From: Azoarcus sp. TTM-91
GTDB taxonomy: Bacteria > Pseudomonadota > Gammaproteobacteria > Burkholderiales > Rhodocyclaceae
DNA: 64,000 nt
Direction: 5' to 3'
Assembly: GCF_012911025.1 (NCBI RefSeq)
Contig: NZ_WUEI01000001.1
Coordinates: 62,001-126,000 of the forward strand
The position numbers and the translations under genes were made by a program. The notes beneath the pieces are model-generated. The model did no database searches, was not told the origin of the DNA, and saw nothing but the letters and a program-made list of their open reading frames with translations. Positions 43,601 through 52,258 of the stretch are shown piece by piece. Each line of letters begins with the position of its first letter. Position 1 is the stretch's first letter.

Positions 43601-45335
43601 TGCTGAAGTTGCGCGCGGCCACCAGCTTCCAGCTCGATGCGGCACGCTCCACCAGCAGTTCGCGCGAGCTGCGCACCCGGTAGGCGGCGCCGTCGGTGGC
43701 GAGCAGGGTGAGGATGAGGCGGGAGGGCTCCTTGGCCGCCGGCAGGATGAACTTCGCTTCGCCGCTGCCATCGGTGGTGAGGCTGGCGGTGGACAGCTGC
43801 ACCGGGAACAGGCCGCTGTAGCGCAGTTCGCCCTGCACCATGGTGAGCGTCTGCGCCCGCAGCGTGAGTTCCACCGCGGCGTTCTTCACCGGCTTGCCGT
43901 CGGGATAGGCGAGGCGCACCTTGCCGCTCACCGGCTCGCCGGTCTTGAAGGCAGGGTGGTCTGGCAGCAGCTCGATCTCGAAGTGCGGCTTGACGTACTC
44001 GGCGACGCGGAAGGCGGCGCCGTAGCGCTTGTCCTCGTAGGCGATGCGGATGTCGTAGCCACCGGCCACCGCGTTGTCCGGCAGGCGGAAGGCGGTGTCT
44101 GCGCCGGTGTCCGGCGTCAGCGGCACGCCGGTGGTCAGCACCGGGGTGCCGTTGGGGTCGCTCACCTCGATGCGCAGCTCGCCGGCGCGCGCCGGGCGGG
44201 AGCGGCTGGCGGACTGGAAGTCGCGGCCGAGGAACTTGATGCGCACCAGGTCGCCCGGGCGGTACAGCGGCCGGTCGGTCACCGCGTAGAGCTTGGTGTC
44301 GTGGATCTCGCTGTCGTAATAGAAATTCTCGGAGACGAAGACGCCGCCGCCGGCATCCTCGCCCAGCAGATAGGTGCGCTCCGGGCTGGCGTGGGCCAGG
44401 GTGGCGAGGCCGTCGGCGCCGGTGCTGGCGGACTTCAGCGTGCCGACGCCGTCGGTCCACAGCAGCCGGCTGTCCGCCACCGGGCGGCCGTCGTTGCGGT
44501 TCGCGGTCCACACGGTGAGCGCGCCGGAGGCGATCTTGGTGACCGCCACCGTGTCGGAGACGAACACCAGCGTCAGCGCGCGGTGGGTGCCGATGATGGC
44601 TTCCGCCAGGTAGAGGCCGGGCTTGAGCTTGCCCAGCGGCACATGGACGTTGCCTTCGCTGGCGGGGATGAAGTCGCTGCTGGAGCCTTGCAGCTTCACC
44701 TCTGGCGGCTTGATCGGCTGCGCCTGCCACAACGGGTAACGGAAGCTGTCCGCCAGCTCGTAGCCTTCAAGCGGCTTGAAGCGCTGCGGCGCGCGGAACT
44801 CGGTGGGCTCCAGCAAGGCCGGCTTGCTCTGCAGCGCGGGCGCGGCGGCGGTGACGGTGCTGCGGGCCTGCGGCGAGAACAGGTCGCGCCAGGCCATGCG
44901 GGATTTCTTCCAGGCGTTGTCCCACAGGTAGGACAGGGTGTTGGCCACGCCCTCATCGCGCGGCCGCGGCCGCACATCCACCCGGTGCAGGTTTTTCTGC
45001 GCCTTCAGGAAATCCAGCGGCCTGGGCACCCGGTACAGGCGGATGTCGACGCCGCCGTAGGCTTCCAGCATCGCGCGTCCGCCGCTGCCACCCGGCACTT
45101 CCACCCGCAGCAGGGCTTCGTCGCCGCTGCCGAACTGCTTGTCGGCGAGGATGAAGAAGGGCGTGCTCTGGAAGGGCAGGTAGCCGCTGGAGAGGCCGAC
45201 ATCGGACTGGGCCTGCGCCGGCTGCGGCAGGCCGCCGGCCAGGCTGGCGGCCACCAGGGCGGCGGCCACGAACAGGCGGGAGAGCCGGCTGCGGGCGGGC
45301 GTGGAGGAAATGACCGGGCGGAAGGGAATCGTCAT
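40683..45335 (-). CDS. yfaS: Bacterial alpha2-macroglobulin (YfaS/MagD-like)
   Basis: A 1550-residue periplasmic alpha2-macroglobulin homologue, a protease trap of the cell envelope. A signal peptide ends in QPAQAQS (about residue 43). Many macroglobulin beta domains follow, including RPLYRPGDLVRIKFLGRDF near 350. The bait/alpha2M region contains FRMPDALSRWRITVRAVG, and the thioester motif Cys1087-Thr-Glu-Gln1090 lies in YPWGCTEQTASR. A toroid domain and a receptor-like C-terminus complete it. It is the last gene after yfaA and yfaT. E. coli YfaS and Pseudomonas MagD have this gene context. The intact CxEQ predicts covalent capture of attacking proteases. Confidence 0.95.
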   Translation of the reverse strand: MTIPFRPVISSTPARSRLSRLFVAAALVAASLAGGLPQPAQAQSDVGLSSGYLPFQSTPFFILADKQFGSGDEALLRVEVPGGSGGRAMLEAYGGVDIRLYRVPRPLDFLKAQKNLHRVDVRPRPRDEGVANTLSYLWDNAWKKSRMAWRDLFSPQARSTVTAAAPALQSKPALLEPTEFRAPQRFKPLEGYELADSFRYPLWQAQPIKPPEVKLQGSSSDFIPASEGNVHVPLGKLKPGLYLAEAIIGTHRALTLVFVSDTVAVTKIASGALTVWTANRNDGRPVADSRLLWTDGVGTLKSASTGADGLATLAHASPERTYLLGEDAGGGVFVSENFYYDSEIHDTKLYAVTDRPLYRPGDLVRIKFLGRDFQSASRSRPARAGELRIEVSDPNGTPVLTTGVPLTPDTGADTAFRLPDNAVAGGYDIRIAYEDKRYGAAFRVAEYVKPHFEIELLPDHPAFKTGEPVSGKVRLAYPDGKPVKNAAVELTLRAQTLTMVQGELRYSGLFPVQLSTASLTTDGSGEAKFILPAAKEPSRLILTLLATDGAAYRVRSSRELLVERAASSWKLVAARNFSMAGDKPGFRLEAEGENAAAPVKWEIVRLEDQSRSSGDFDPAAREWKPALDRPGSYSLMLRDAAGNIVAATAHWVGGGKDKDSLQVAAGSIEMVTDKPGYQPGDTAEVLISFPEPVDEALLTLERDGVDATALLSRGAGWLRTERLAPNQWRARVPVTEAHAPNITFSAVYVKHGDYVFQNAGLVVEPPRIALDIRSDHETVQPGELVTVDIQATLRGKPAPALLTVSVVDEMVYALQPEIAPSLPEFLQHIRRNNVRTNASLNFIAYDEAADWSATAARQPPARHQYNERGVKVLERPRRDDTDTAAWLPALKTDAQGHARFSFRMPDALSRWRITVRAVGQDSADGVPGQRTAYVRSDKSFYAKWTSPDWLREGDKPQAALAVFNNAGEERKAEVVLTLAGKEIRQEASLRRGVNYLQFALPEFKGREQARVEVREGGKTVDALETPLTAQLAGWRGPREQLVSVHGDTPAALGLPADARDLSVRLVAGGGEHFLRIADDLVEYPWGCTEQTASRLLPLALVTPLLAPNRNAEGESGRLWQTLYSQRLRLAALAGPQAVFGWWGDGSEQSALMTAYAYYADWYAARTLGIELPASHWERVLLAYRNHAGREPLLHRALALWFAQEIGLPVRTQAEGLLRELGQAKPAGEESGGASWSPFLAAPDSALGHAHARVLAAVVAQRAQLSPPAGFDAALAESQAQLAASGRPAARALLLLAGKEQRGAAPDILASVGAAMPTLDRALTLVWTRKALGEIAPGTPAGKPLGAWQQAKAAFGQQEWRWPASSPLPDALQLEGRAADAPPLTALVRYEATEDAGPGKLPVTVERHLYRLTRDEDGKGYSRTLVKPEDGLSVQELYLDEITLKSDATHRHGLIEAPLPPGANVERGTWGIALTDEGPEPQPLGRARAEEQRDRYGVPVDRLEGSVTVRHLLRVAQAGRFALPPARYYRMYQPEQKALANAGEAVVWVVK

Positions 45336-45357
45336 GGCGCCGTCGTCGTTCTACGGT

Positions 45358-46035
45358 TCAGGTGAGAAAAGCCAGCGTGAAGATGCCGGCGAAATTGGGG
45401 TTGGCTGCGTCCGGCCGCCAGCGGGTGTCGTTCCAGGCCAGCAGTTCCTGCGGCGCGACCGCGCGCAGGCCATCGTCGCCCGGCCGCGGTTCGGCGCCGT
45501 TGTGATAGACGATGCGGCGGCCGGTCCACAGCATCAGGTGCTGGGCGTCACCCTGGTCGAAGAACAGCAGGTCGGCCGGCCGCGCCAGGCGCAGGTCGCG
45601 GCCCATGGCGCGGCTGTTCTCCTGCACCAGGCCGATGGCATTGACATAGGCGCCGCTGCTGCCGTCAGGCCGGCGCCACTGGTGGCGGAGTTCGTTGCGC
45701 AGCGGGTCGGGCACGGTTTCCGGCGGCAGGCGGCCGTCGAGACCCATGGATTTGCGCCAGCGGGCGTCATGCTCGGCCAGCGCCTCGGCCACCGCGAAGC
45801 GCACCAGGCCGGCGCAGTCGCGGTGGCTCCAGCGCGGCGTCGGGCCGCGGCGGATCTGTTCTTCGGCGATCAACACCACCCAGGCGCGAAAGGCGCGGCT
45901 CTGGTCGGCGTCCAGCCGCGGGCCGGACGGCGCGGCGCGGCCCGGCGCCACCGGCATCAGCGCCTGCGCGGGCCCGGCCAGCAGGGCGGCGAGGCCGCCC
46001 AGCAGCAGGCGGCGGCGCAGTGCGCTGTCCATCAT
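45358..46035 (-). CDS. yfaT: DUF1175 (YfaT-like) protein, NlpC/P60-like signature
   Basis: A 225-residue exported protein with a signal peptide (RRRLLLGGLAALLAGPAQA, residues 7-25). It belongs to DUF1175. HRDCAGLVRFAV places Cys74 in the D-C-x-G-L context of NlpC/P60 cysteine peptidases. RPADLLFFDQGDAQHLMLWT puts His166 where the catalytic His would be, followed by VYHNG. A papain-like amidase or peptidase role on cell-wall peptides is therefore plausible; this is my reading, not established. Two Met codons stand at the start (46035 or 46032). It lies 14 nt after yfaA and 22 nt before yfaS. Confidence 0.88.
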   Translation of the reverse strand: MMDSALRRRLLLGGLAALLAGPAQALMPVAPGRAAPSGPRLDADQSRAFRAWVVLIAEEQIRRGPTPRWSHRDCAGLVRFAVAEALAEHDARWRKSMGLDGRLPPETVPDPLRNELRHQWRRPDGSSGAYVNAIGLVQENSRAMGRDLRLARPADLLFFDQGDAQHLMLWTGRRIVYHNGAEPRPGDDGLRAVAPQELLAWNDTRWRPDAANPNFAGIFTLAFLT

Positions 46036-46049
46036 GTGATCCACCGGCT

Positions 46050-47711
46050 TCACCGCCGTGGCGCCGTGCTTTCCCACTGCAGCGGCTGCCACTGCCGGCC
46101 CTGGCCGGCCTCGCCGCCGCGCACCAGCCGCAGCGCCGGGTAGCTGGAGAGCTGTTGCAGGCGCGGCAGCAAGTGGGCGTCGGCGGCGTTGCGCAGCAGG
46201 GTTTCCTCGCTGCGCGGCAGGGCGGCGAATACTTCCTTGCGCAGCAGCGCGGCCATCGGCGCCGGGTCCACCAGGGCAATGGTCCGGCTGGCGGCGGGCA
46301 GGCTGTCGGCCAGTGCCGGGTAGCGCTTGGCGGCTACATCCACCGCCTTGTCCACCAGCGCCGCATCCGGCGAGAACAGCACCAGGCGGCCGCTGCTCGC
46401 CAGGCTGGGCACCATCTGGCGCTCGTCGGCCGGGCCGCTGCCGAACACGCTGGGCACCTGCTTGCGCCACAGCCGCAGGCCATCCGCGCCACTGCCGTCG
46501 GCCTCGGCCTCCACTTGGCCGCCGCTACCGGTGGCCGCGCCGAACACGGTGGTGAGGCGGGCGGCGGTGGCGGCATCCACGTCCGCTTTCAGCGTGGCGG
46601 CGAACAGCGGGGTGTACAACCGGGAATCGCCGTACCAGCACACCGTTGCCGGGCCGGTGAAGAGAGCGCCCAGGCCGCCGGCCGCCTTGTCCTTCTCCGC
46701 CGGCACGCCCAGCTTTTCCGCCAGCGGCGACAGGCGATCCCAGGCCACCGGCGCCAGCGCGCACAGGCTGGCACCATGTGGCAGGGCGGACCACAGCGCG
46801 CTGCCGTCCAGCCCGCCGGTGGGCAGCGCGGCGCCATCCACCAGCATCGCGGTACGCCAGCCGCCCTGGTCGTCGAAGGAGAAATCCAGCGCGGCGACAC
46901 CGGGCGCGAAAGCCTGGTAGCCCATGGCGTAGAAGCTGGCGCCCACCACCAGCTGGTGGCCCTTGCCGCTGGGCGCGGTCAGGGCGAAGTGTTCGGCGAA
47001 GGGCGAAACCTCGTCGGCGTCCATGTCCAGCAGGCGGGCGATGACCGCCGCCGCCGCACCGTCCTGCGCCGGCTCTTCGCCTTCGGCTGCGTCCTCGGCG
47101 CTCTGCAGCAGCATGCCAGGGTCGGACAGCGCCACCACCCGGTCGCCGCGCGCGGCCAGCAGCAAGCGATGGCCGTAGCCGTACTCCAGCACCAGCAGCC
47201 TGGCCTTGCCGCCGCGCAGTTCGCCGACGGTGGACAGCTGCACCTCCGGCGCCAGCGGCAGCAGCATCTGCAGCGTGCGGGCGAGGCCGTTGCGCGTCAT
47301 CGCCACCGCGAAGTGCTTGAGGGCGCCATCGCCGCCGCGCCACAGGGCGACCTCCGCCGGCTCGTCGAACACCGACTCCAGCACCCGTTCCGGCAGGCTG
47401 AGCTGGTGTTCGTAGGCAAGGCGGCGCAGCGTGCCGGACAGGGCGAGGCGCTGTTCATGCTGCTCGTAGTAATCGACGAAATCCTCGGTGAGCACGTCGC
47501 GCGCCAGCGGCACCCGCAGCAGGTCAGGCGGCAGGCGTGACAGGCTCTGGCTGCGGATCAGCGCGTCCGGCTGGGCGAGATCCAGGCCGAGGGCATTGAC
47601 CTTGCCATCGAAGGGCGACGGCTTGAGCAGGAAGTAAGCCCCGGGGGCGAGAACCAGGACGGCTGCGAGCAGCAGCAGCCAGCGTCGGCTTTTCTTGGGC
47701 GCGGCGGACAT
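46050..47711 (-). CDS. yfaA: DUF2138 (YfaA-like) protein
   Basis: A 553-residue protein anchored by one N-terminal helix (RRWLLLLAAVLVLAPGAYFLL, residues 9-29), the rest periplasmic. DUF2138 features include LARDVLTEDFVDYYEQHEQRL and the repeated beta-strand/helix pattern of DUF3352-like proteins. It is the first gene of the yfaA-yfaT-yfaS operon and probably helps hold the macroglobulin at the inner membrane, as described for Mag partner proteins. I use the ATG at 47711; a GTG at 47723 adds four residues. Confidence 0.88.
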   Translation of the reverse strand: MSAAPKKSRRWLLLLAAVLVLAPGAYFLLKPSPFDGKVNALGLDLAQPDALIRSQSLSRLPPDLLRVPLARDVLTEDFVDYYEQHEQRLALSGTLRRLAYEHQLSLPERVLESVFDEPAEVALWRGGDGALKHFAVAMTRNGLARTLQMLLPLAPEVQLSTVGELRGGKARLLVLEYGYGHRLLLAARGDRVVALSDPGMLLQSAEDAAEGEEPAQDGAAAAVIARLLDMDADEVSPFAEHFALTAPSGKGHQLVVGASFYAMGYQAFAPGVAALDFSFDDQGGWRTAMLVDGAALPTGGLDGSALWSALPHGASLCALAPVAWDRLSPLAEKLGVPAEKDKAAGGLGALFTGPATVCWYGDSRLYTPLFAATLKADVDAATAARLTTVFGAATGSGGQVEAEADGSGADGLRLWRKQVPSVFGSGPADERQMVPSLASSGRLVLFSPDAALVDKAVDVAAKRYPALADSLPAASRTIALVDPAPMAALLRKEVFAALPRSEETLLRNAADAHLLPRLQQLSSYPALRLVRGGEAGQGRQWQPLQWESTAPRR

Positions 47712-47859
47712 GGAGGTGGGCACCGGTAGTACGGAAAAAGGCGCGACACGGCGATCGCGGCAAGAGGCGGATTATGCCCCAAGCACATGACGCCATCGCG
47801 CCCAAAAGCGCTTTCGCCGCCTCCGGGCTGCGGCGTGGCCGGCCATCCACAATAAATAA

Positions 47860-47876
47860 CCTTGCCGCGGGCAAGG
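47860..47876. promoter_or_regulatory. Inverted repeat in the yfaA / VWA-gene divergent region
   Basis: CCTTGCC (47860-47866) and GGCAAGG (47870-47876) flank GCG next to an AT-rich AATAAATAA stretch. It lies 149 nt from yfaA and 126 nt from the VWA gene, placed to control either promoter. No regulator is identified. Confidence 0.35.
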
Positions 47877-48001
47877 AAAAGAAGTCTTGCATATGCCGGT
47901 GAGCACACCGCCGCCCTTCGCTTAGGCTGCCCGGGCTTCAAGCACACCGGTTCTTTTCCGGCTTTTCCCTGCCTTCCCAATTCCATCGAATGGAACACGC
48001 C

Positions 48002-49654
48002 ATGCGCGCCCGCACCCTGCCTCTGCTCCTGCTCGCCACCCTGCCCATCGCCTGCGGCACCACCGGCCATCCGGACTCCGCCGGCGCCCCCCAGCCCCGC
48101 AAGGCGGAATCCGCCTCCCTGCCTTCGATCGCAATGCCTTCTCCGCAGCCCGCCGCCATGCCTTCCGCGGCCCTGGCGAGAATTGCGCAGCCAGCGCCCG
48201 CCATGCAGCCGTCCGCCAGCGACCGTGAGCAATACCAGCCGATAGAGCGCCACGGCGTGCTGCGGGTGGCGGAAACGCCGGTCTCCACCTTCTCCATCGA
48301 CGTCGATACCGGCAGCTACACCAACCTGCGCCGCCTGCTGCGCGCCGGGCAGCTGCCGCCGCGGGATGCGATCCGGGTGGAAGAGCTGGTGAATTACTTC
48401 CCCTACGCCTACCCGCTGCCGAAGGACAACACGCCCTTCGCCGTCAGCACCGAGGTCGCGCCCACGCCGTGGAATCGCAACAGCCTGTTGCTGCGCATCG
48501 GCATCCAGGCGGCCGACCCGGCCAAGGAAACGCTGCCGCCGGCCAACCTGGTGTTCCTGGTGGATGTGTCCGGCTCCATGTCCACCGCCGACAAGCTGCC
48601 GCTGCTGAAGCAGGCGATGAAGCGCTTCGTCGCCGAGCTGCGGCCGCAGGACCGGCTGTCGCTGGTCACCTACTCAGGCAGAACCCAGGTAGTGCTGGAG
48701 CCCACCGCCGGCGACCGCAAGGCGCAGATGATCGCCGCCATCGACGGCCTGCAGGCGGCCGGCGCAACCGCCGGCGGCGCCGGCATCGAGCTCGCCTATA
48801 CCCTGGCGCAGCAGGGCTTCCTCAAGGACGGCATCAACCGCGTGCTGCTCGCCACCGATGGCGACTTCAACGTCGGCATCACCCGCTTCGAAACGCTCAA
48901 GGATCTGGTCGCCGAGCGGCGCAAGCTGGGCATCTCCCTCACCACACTGGGTTTCGGCACGGGCAACTACAACGACCAGCTGATGGAACAGCTGGCCGAC
49001 GCCGGCGACGGCGCCTACCGCTACATCGACAACCTCAACGAAGCGCAGAAGGTGCTGGTGGACGAATTCAGCTCCACCCTGGCCACGGTGGCGCACGATG
49101 TGAAGATCCAGTTGGAATTCAACCCGGCCGTCGTCAGCGAGTACCGCCAGATCGGCTTCGAGAACCGCGCCCTGCGCCGCGAGGATTTCAGCAACGACAA
49201 GGTGGATGCCGGCGAGATCGGCGCCGGCCACCGCGTTACCGCGCTGTACGAGATCACCCTGGCCGGCACGCCGGGCCGGCTGGAGCCGCTGCGCTATGCC
49301 GCAGCGGAAACCGCCAGGAGCAAGGCCGGCGAACTCGCCTTCCTGCGCCTGCGCTACAAGCCGGCGCACGGCGAAGACAGCCGCCTGCTGGAAGTGCCCC
49401 TGCGCCGCGCCGACATCCGCCAGGACAAGGGCAGCGAGGACTTCCGCTTCGCCGCCGCAGTGGCCGCCTTCGGCCAGCGCCTGAGCGATGGCGGACGCTA
49501 CCTGAACGACTTCGGCTTCAACGACATCGCCAGCCTGGCCCGCGCCAGCCGCGGCGAAGATCCTTACGGCTACCGCGGCGAATTCCTCGGCCTGGTACGG
49601 CTGGCGGAAGGGCTGGCCGCCACGCAGCCGCAGCCGGAAACCGAGCGCGACTGA
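48002..49654 (+). CDS. VWA-domain lipoprotein, YfbK family
   Basis: A 550-residue protein with a lipoprotein-type signal (MRARTLPLLLLATLPIACG, lipid Cys18; Pro at -3 is unusual). A low-complexity Pro/Ala linker follows to about residue 80. Next come the YfbK N-terminal region (VSTFSIDVDTGSYTNLRRLL), a VWA domain with MIDAS motif DVSGSMS near 185, and the C-terminal DUF3520 region ending LARASRGEDPYGYRGEFL. Family members bind partners through the metal site. GGAA stands before the ATG at 48002; an ATG at 47990 is possible. It is divergent from the yfa operon, suggesting envelope co-function. Confidence 0.9.
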   Translation: MRARTLPLLLLATLPIACGTTGHPDSAGAPQPRKAESASLPSIAMPSPQPAAMPSAALARIAQPAPAMQPSASDREQYQPIERHGVLRVAETPVSTFSIDVDTGSYTNLRRLLRAGQLPPRDAIRVEELVNYFPYAYPLPKDNTPFAVSTEVAPTPWNRNSLLLRIGIQAADPAKETLPPANLVFLVDVSGSMSTADKLPLLKQAMKRFVAELRPQDRLSLVTYSGRTQVVLEPTAGDRKAQMIAAIDGLQAAGATAGGAGIELAYTLAQQGFLKDGINRVLLATDGDFNVGITRFETLKDLVAERRKLGISLTTLGFGTGNYNDQLMEQLADAGDGAYRYIDNLNEAQKVLVDEFSSTLATVAHDVKIQLEFNPAVVSEYRQIGFENRALRREDFSNDKVDAGEIGAGHRVTALYEITLAGTPGRLEPLRYAAAETARSKAGELAFLRLRYKPAHGEDSRLLEVPLRRADIRQDKGSEDFRFAAAVAAFGQRLSDGGRYLNDFGFNDIASLARASRGEDPYGYRGEFLGLVRLAEGLAATQPQPETERD

Positions 49655-49866
49655 AAGCCAGCGGCAAAACCCGGAGGCGGTGGTGCCGCTGTCATCCACG
49701 CCACCGCCTTTTCCCTCTCCGGCACAGCGGGCGCGCCGGGCAGCACCCTTGCCCGGCCACTCGCCCCACCACCGCCGGAAGCGCCTGATAGCTTGGTAGA
49801 ATCCGCCATCCCGCAGCGCAGGCCTGCCCCGGCCGCGCCCCCGCAACTTCTGGCTGGCCTTCTACC

Positions 49867-51489
49867 GTGTCTTCCACACCGTTTCCCCCCGACCTGCTGC
49901 GCGATGTCGCCAAGCGCCGCACCTTCGCCATCATTTCCCACCCTGACGCGGGCAAGACCACGCTGACGGAAAAGCTGCTGCTGTTCGGCGGCGCCATCCA
50001 GCTCGCCGGCACGGTGAAGGCGCGCAAATCCGCCCGCCACGCCACCTCCGACTGGATGGAGGTGGAAAAGCAGCGCGGCATCTCGGTGACCAGCTCGGTG
50101 ATGCAGTTCGAATATCAGGACCACACCATCAACCTGCTGGACACCCCGGGCCACGAGGACTTCTCCGAAGACACCTACCGCGTGCTCACCGCGGTGGACG
50201 CCGCGGTGATGGTGATCGATGCCGCCAAGGGCGTGGAAGCGCAGACCATCAAGCTGCTGGAGGTCTGCCGCCTGCGCAACACCCCCATCATCACCTTCGT
50301 GAACAAGATGGACCGCGAGGTGCGCGAGCCCTTCGAGCTGCTGGCCGAAATCGAGGACGTGCTCAAGATCAGCTGCGCGCCGGTGACCTGGCCGATCGGC
50401 ATGGGCAAGGCCTTCCGCGGCGTCTATCACCTGCTGCAGGACAACGTGCTCACCTTCACCCCCGGCGAGGAACGCCGCAGCGACGCCGAGGTGCTGTCCG
50501 GCATCAACAACCCCGAACTGGATGCCCGCTATCCGATGGAGATCGGCCAGGTACGCGAAAACGTCGACCTGCTCAACGACGCCTCGCCGCCCTTCGACCT
50601 CGAAGAATTCCTCGCCGGCAAGCAAAGCCCGGTGTTCTTCGGCTCTGGTATCAACAACTTCGGCGTGCAGGAAATCCTGCAGGCGCTGATCGACTGGGCG
50701 CCGCCGCCGCAGCCGCGCGTCGCCGGCACCAAGGGCAGCGACACCCGCATGGTACAACCGGCCGAACCAGCCTTCACCGGTTTCGTGTTCAAGATCCAGG
50801 CCAACATGGACCCGAAGCACCGCGACCGCATCGCCTTCTTCCGCATCTGCTCCGGGCGCTACAGCTCCGGCATGAAGGTGAAGCATGTGCGCGCCGGCCG
50901 CGACATGAAGCTCGCCAACGCGCTCACCTTCATGGCCAACGAGCGGGTGCTGAAGGAAGACGGCGTGGCCGGCGACATCATCGGCATCCACAACCACGGC
51001 CAGCTGCAGATCGGCGACACCCTCACCGAAGGCGAAGTGCTTGGCTTCAAGGGCATCCCCTATTTCTCGCCGGAAATGTTCCGCGCCGCGCGCCTGCGCG
51101 ATCCGCTCAAATCCAAGCAGTTGCAGAAGGGTTTGCAGGAGCTTGGCGAAGAAGGCGCCATCCAGGTGTTCGAACAGATCGGCGGGCAGATGCTGCTGGG
51201 CGCGGTCGGCCAGCTGCAGTTCGAAGTCGTCGCCCAGCGCCTGAAGGACGAGTACAAGGTGGATGCGATCTTCGAATCCGCCGACATCCACACCGCCCGC
51301 TGGCTCACCTTCCCGGACGAAGTCACCCGCCGCAACTTCGAACGCGAACAGGCACTGCGCCTGGGCAAGGATGTGGACGGCAACCCGGTGTATCTCGCCA
51401 GCAGCCGCTACAACCTGGAGGTGACGATGGAGAAATGGCCCAAGGTCGGCTTCCATGCCACCCGCGAGCACGGCCAGGTGCTGTCCTGA
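49867..51489 (+). CDS. prfC: Peptide chain release factor 3
   Basis: A 540-residue class II release factor, a GTPase that removes RF1/RF2 from the ribosome after termination. Visible are G1 SHPDAGKTT (24-32), switch [11 protein letters not shown]4 NKMD, and the RF3-specific stretches [11 protein letters not shown] and [20 protein letters not shown]. The start is a GTG at 49867-49869 giving [11 protein letters not shown]. Length and domain order are standard. Neighbours are unrelated housekeeping genes. Confidence 0.97.
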   Translation: MSSTPFPPDLLRDVAKRRTFAIISHPDAGKTTLTEKLLLFGGAIQLAGTVKARKSARHATSDWMEVEKQRGISVTSSVMQFEYQDHTINLLDTPGHEDFSEDTYRVLTAVDAAVMVIDAAKGVEAQTIKLLEVCRLRNTPIITFVNKMDREVREPFELLAEIEDVLKISCAPVTWPIGMGKAFRGVYHLLQDNVLTFTPGEERRSDAEVLSGINNPELDARYPMEIGQVRENVDLLNDASPPFDLEEFLAGKQSPVFFGSGINNFGVQEILQALIDWAPPPQPRVAGTKGSDTRMVQPAEPAFTGFVFKIQANMDPKHRDRIAFFRICSGRYSSGMKVKHVRAGRDMKLANALTFMANERVLKEDGVAGDIIGIHNHGQLQIGDTLTEGEVLGFKGIPYFSPEMFRAARLRDPLKSKQLQKGLQELGEEGAIQVFEQIGGQMLLGAVGQLQFEVVAQRLKDEYKVDAIFESADIHTARWLTFPDEVTRRNFEREQALRLGKDVDGNPVYLASSRYNLEVTMEKWPKVGFHATREHGQVLS

Positions 51490-51608
51490 TCCTCACGCCA
51501 TGCCGGCCCGCCTTCGTCCGCAACCCGACCACCGTGGTGGAAAGGTGAGCGCGGCCGTGATGGCGGGCCTTTTCCTGCCCGCTTCCCTTCCCGACCGGTG
51601 AATTGGCC

Positions 51609-52130
51609 ATGAGCGCATCCGAGCACACCACCCGCCGCGCCGGCCGCATCATGAGCTGGCTGGCCGCGCTGGCCCTCCTCGGCCTGCTGTGGTTGTACTT
51701 CGAGAATGCCCTGCAGAAGCGCGACAACCCCAACCACGGCCTCGTCGCCCAGCCCGGCGGCAGCGGCGAACTCACGCTGCGGCGGAACCGCATGGGCCAC
51801 TACGTGGCCCCCGGCACCATCAACGGCCAGCCGGTCACCTTCCTGCTGGATACCGGCGCCACCCTGGTGTCGGTGCCCGCCCACCTGGGCAGCGAACTCG
51901 GCCTCAAGCCCGGCGGCACCGCCCAGGTGATGACTGCCAACGGCGGCGTCACCGTGCGCACCACCCGCATCGCCGAGCTCGGCTTCGGCCCCTTCCTCGC
52001 CCAGGACGTGCGCGCCCACCTCAACCCCGGCATGAAGGACGACCAGGTGCTGCTGGGCATGAGCGTGCTCGGCAACCTGGAATTCACCCAGCGCGGCGAT
52101 ACGCTGGTGCTGCGGGCGCCAGGGCTCTGA
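51609..52130 (+). CDS. Membrane-anchored retropepsin-like aspartic protease
   Basis: A 173-residue protein with one membrane helix (about 15-31, MSWLAALALLGLLWLYF) and a single aspartic-protease lobe. The catalytic motif Asp81-Thr-Gly lies in FLLDTGATLVSVP, and VLLGMSVLGNLEF is the conserved C-terminal turn. Such clan AA enzymes act as dimers, facing the periplasm here. The ATG at 51609 is preceded by GGTGA; a TTG at 51603 in the same frame is less likely. Substrate unknown. Confidence 0.87.
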   Translation: MSASEHTTRRAGRIMSWLAALALLGLLWLYFENALQKRDNPNHGLVAQPGGSGELTLRRNRMGHYVAPGTINGQPVTFLLDTGATLVSVPAHLGSELGLKPGGTAQVMTANGGVTVRTTRIAELGFGPFLAQDVRAHLNPGMKDDQVLLGMSVLGNLEFTQRGDTLVLRAPGL

Positions 52131-52258
52131 GCTTCCTGCGGAAGCTGGCATTGCAGCTCAAACCGCCGCCCCGGCTTCACCATGCGTGGCTGCCGTCCAT
52201 CAGGCTCGCAGCCCGCCGCCTGAAGCCCGCAACTCCCCCTGATTCCGCCTGATCCCTC

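Noticed and set aside
40668..45365. A 1565-codon open frame on the plus strand opposite yfaS
   Set aside because: It is the complement of the alpha2-macroglobulin gene. Its translation is Gly/Ala/Arg/His-rich low-complexity sequence with no domain, as expected for antisense frames in GC-rich DNA.
51504..51569. Possible terminator after prfC (GGCCCGCC / GGCGGGCC)
   Set aside because: The arms are about 50 nt apart with no tight stem, so the pairing is weak despite the TTTT after the second arm.
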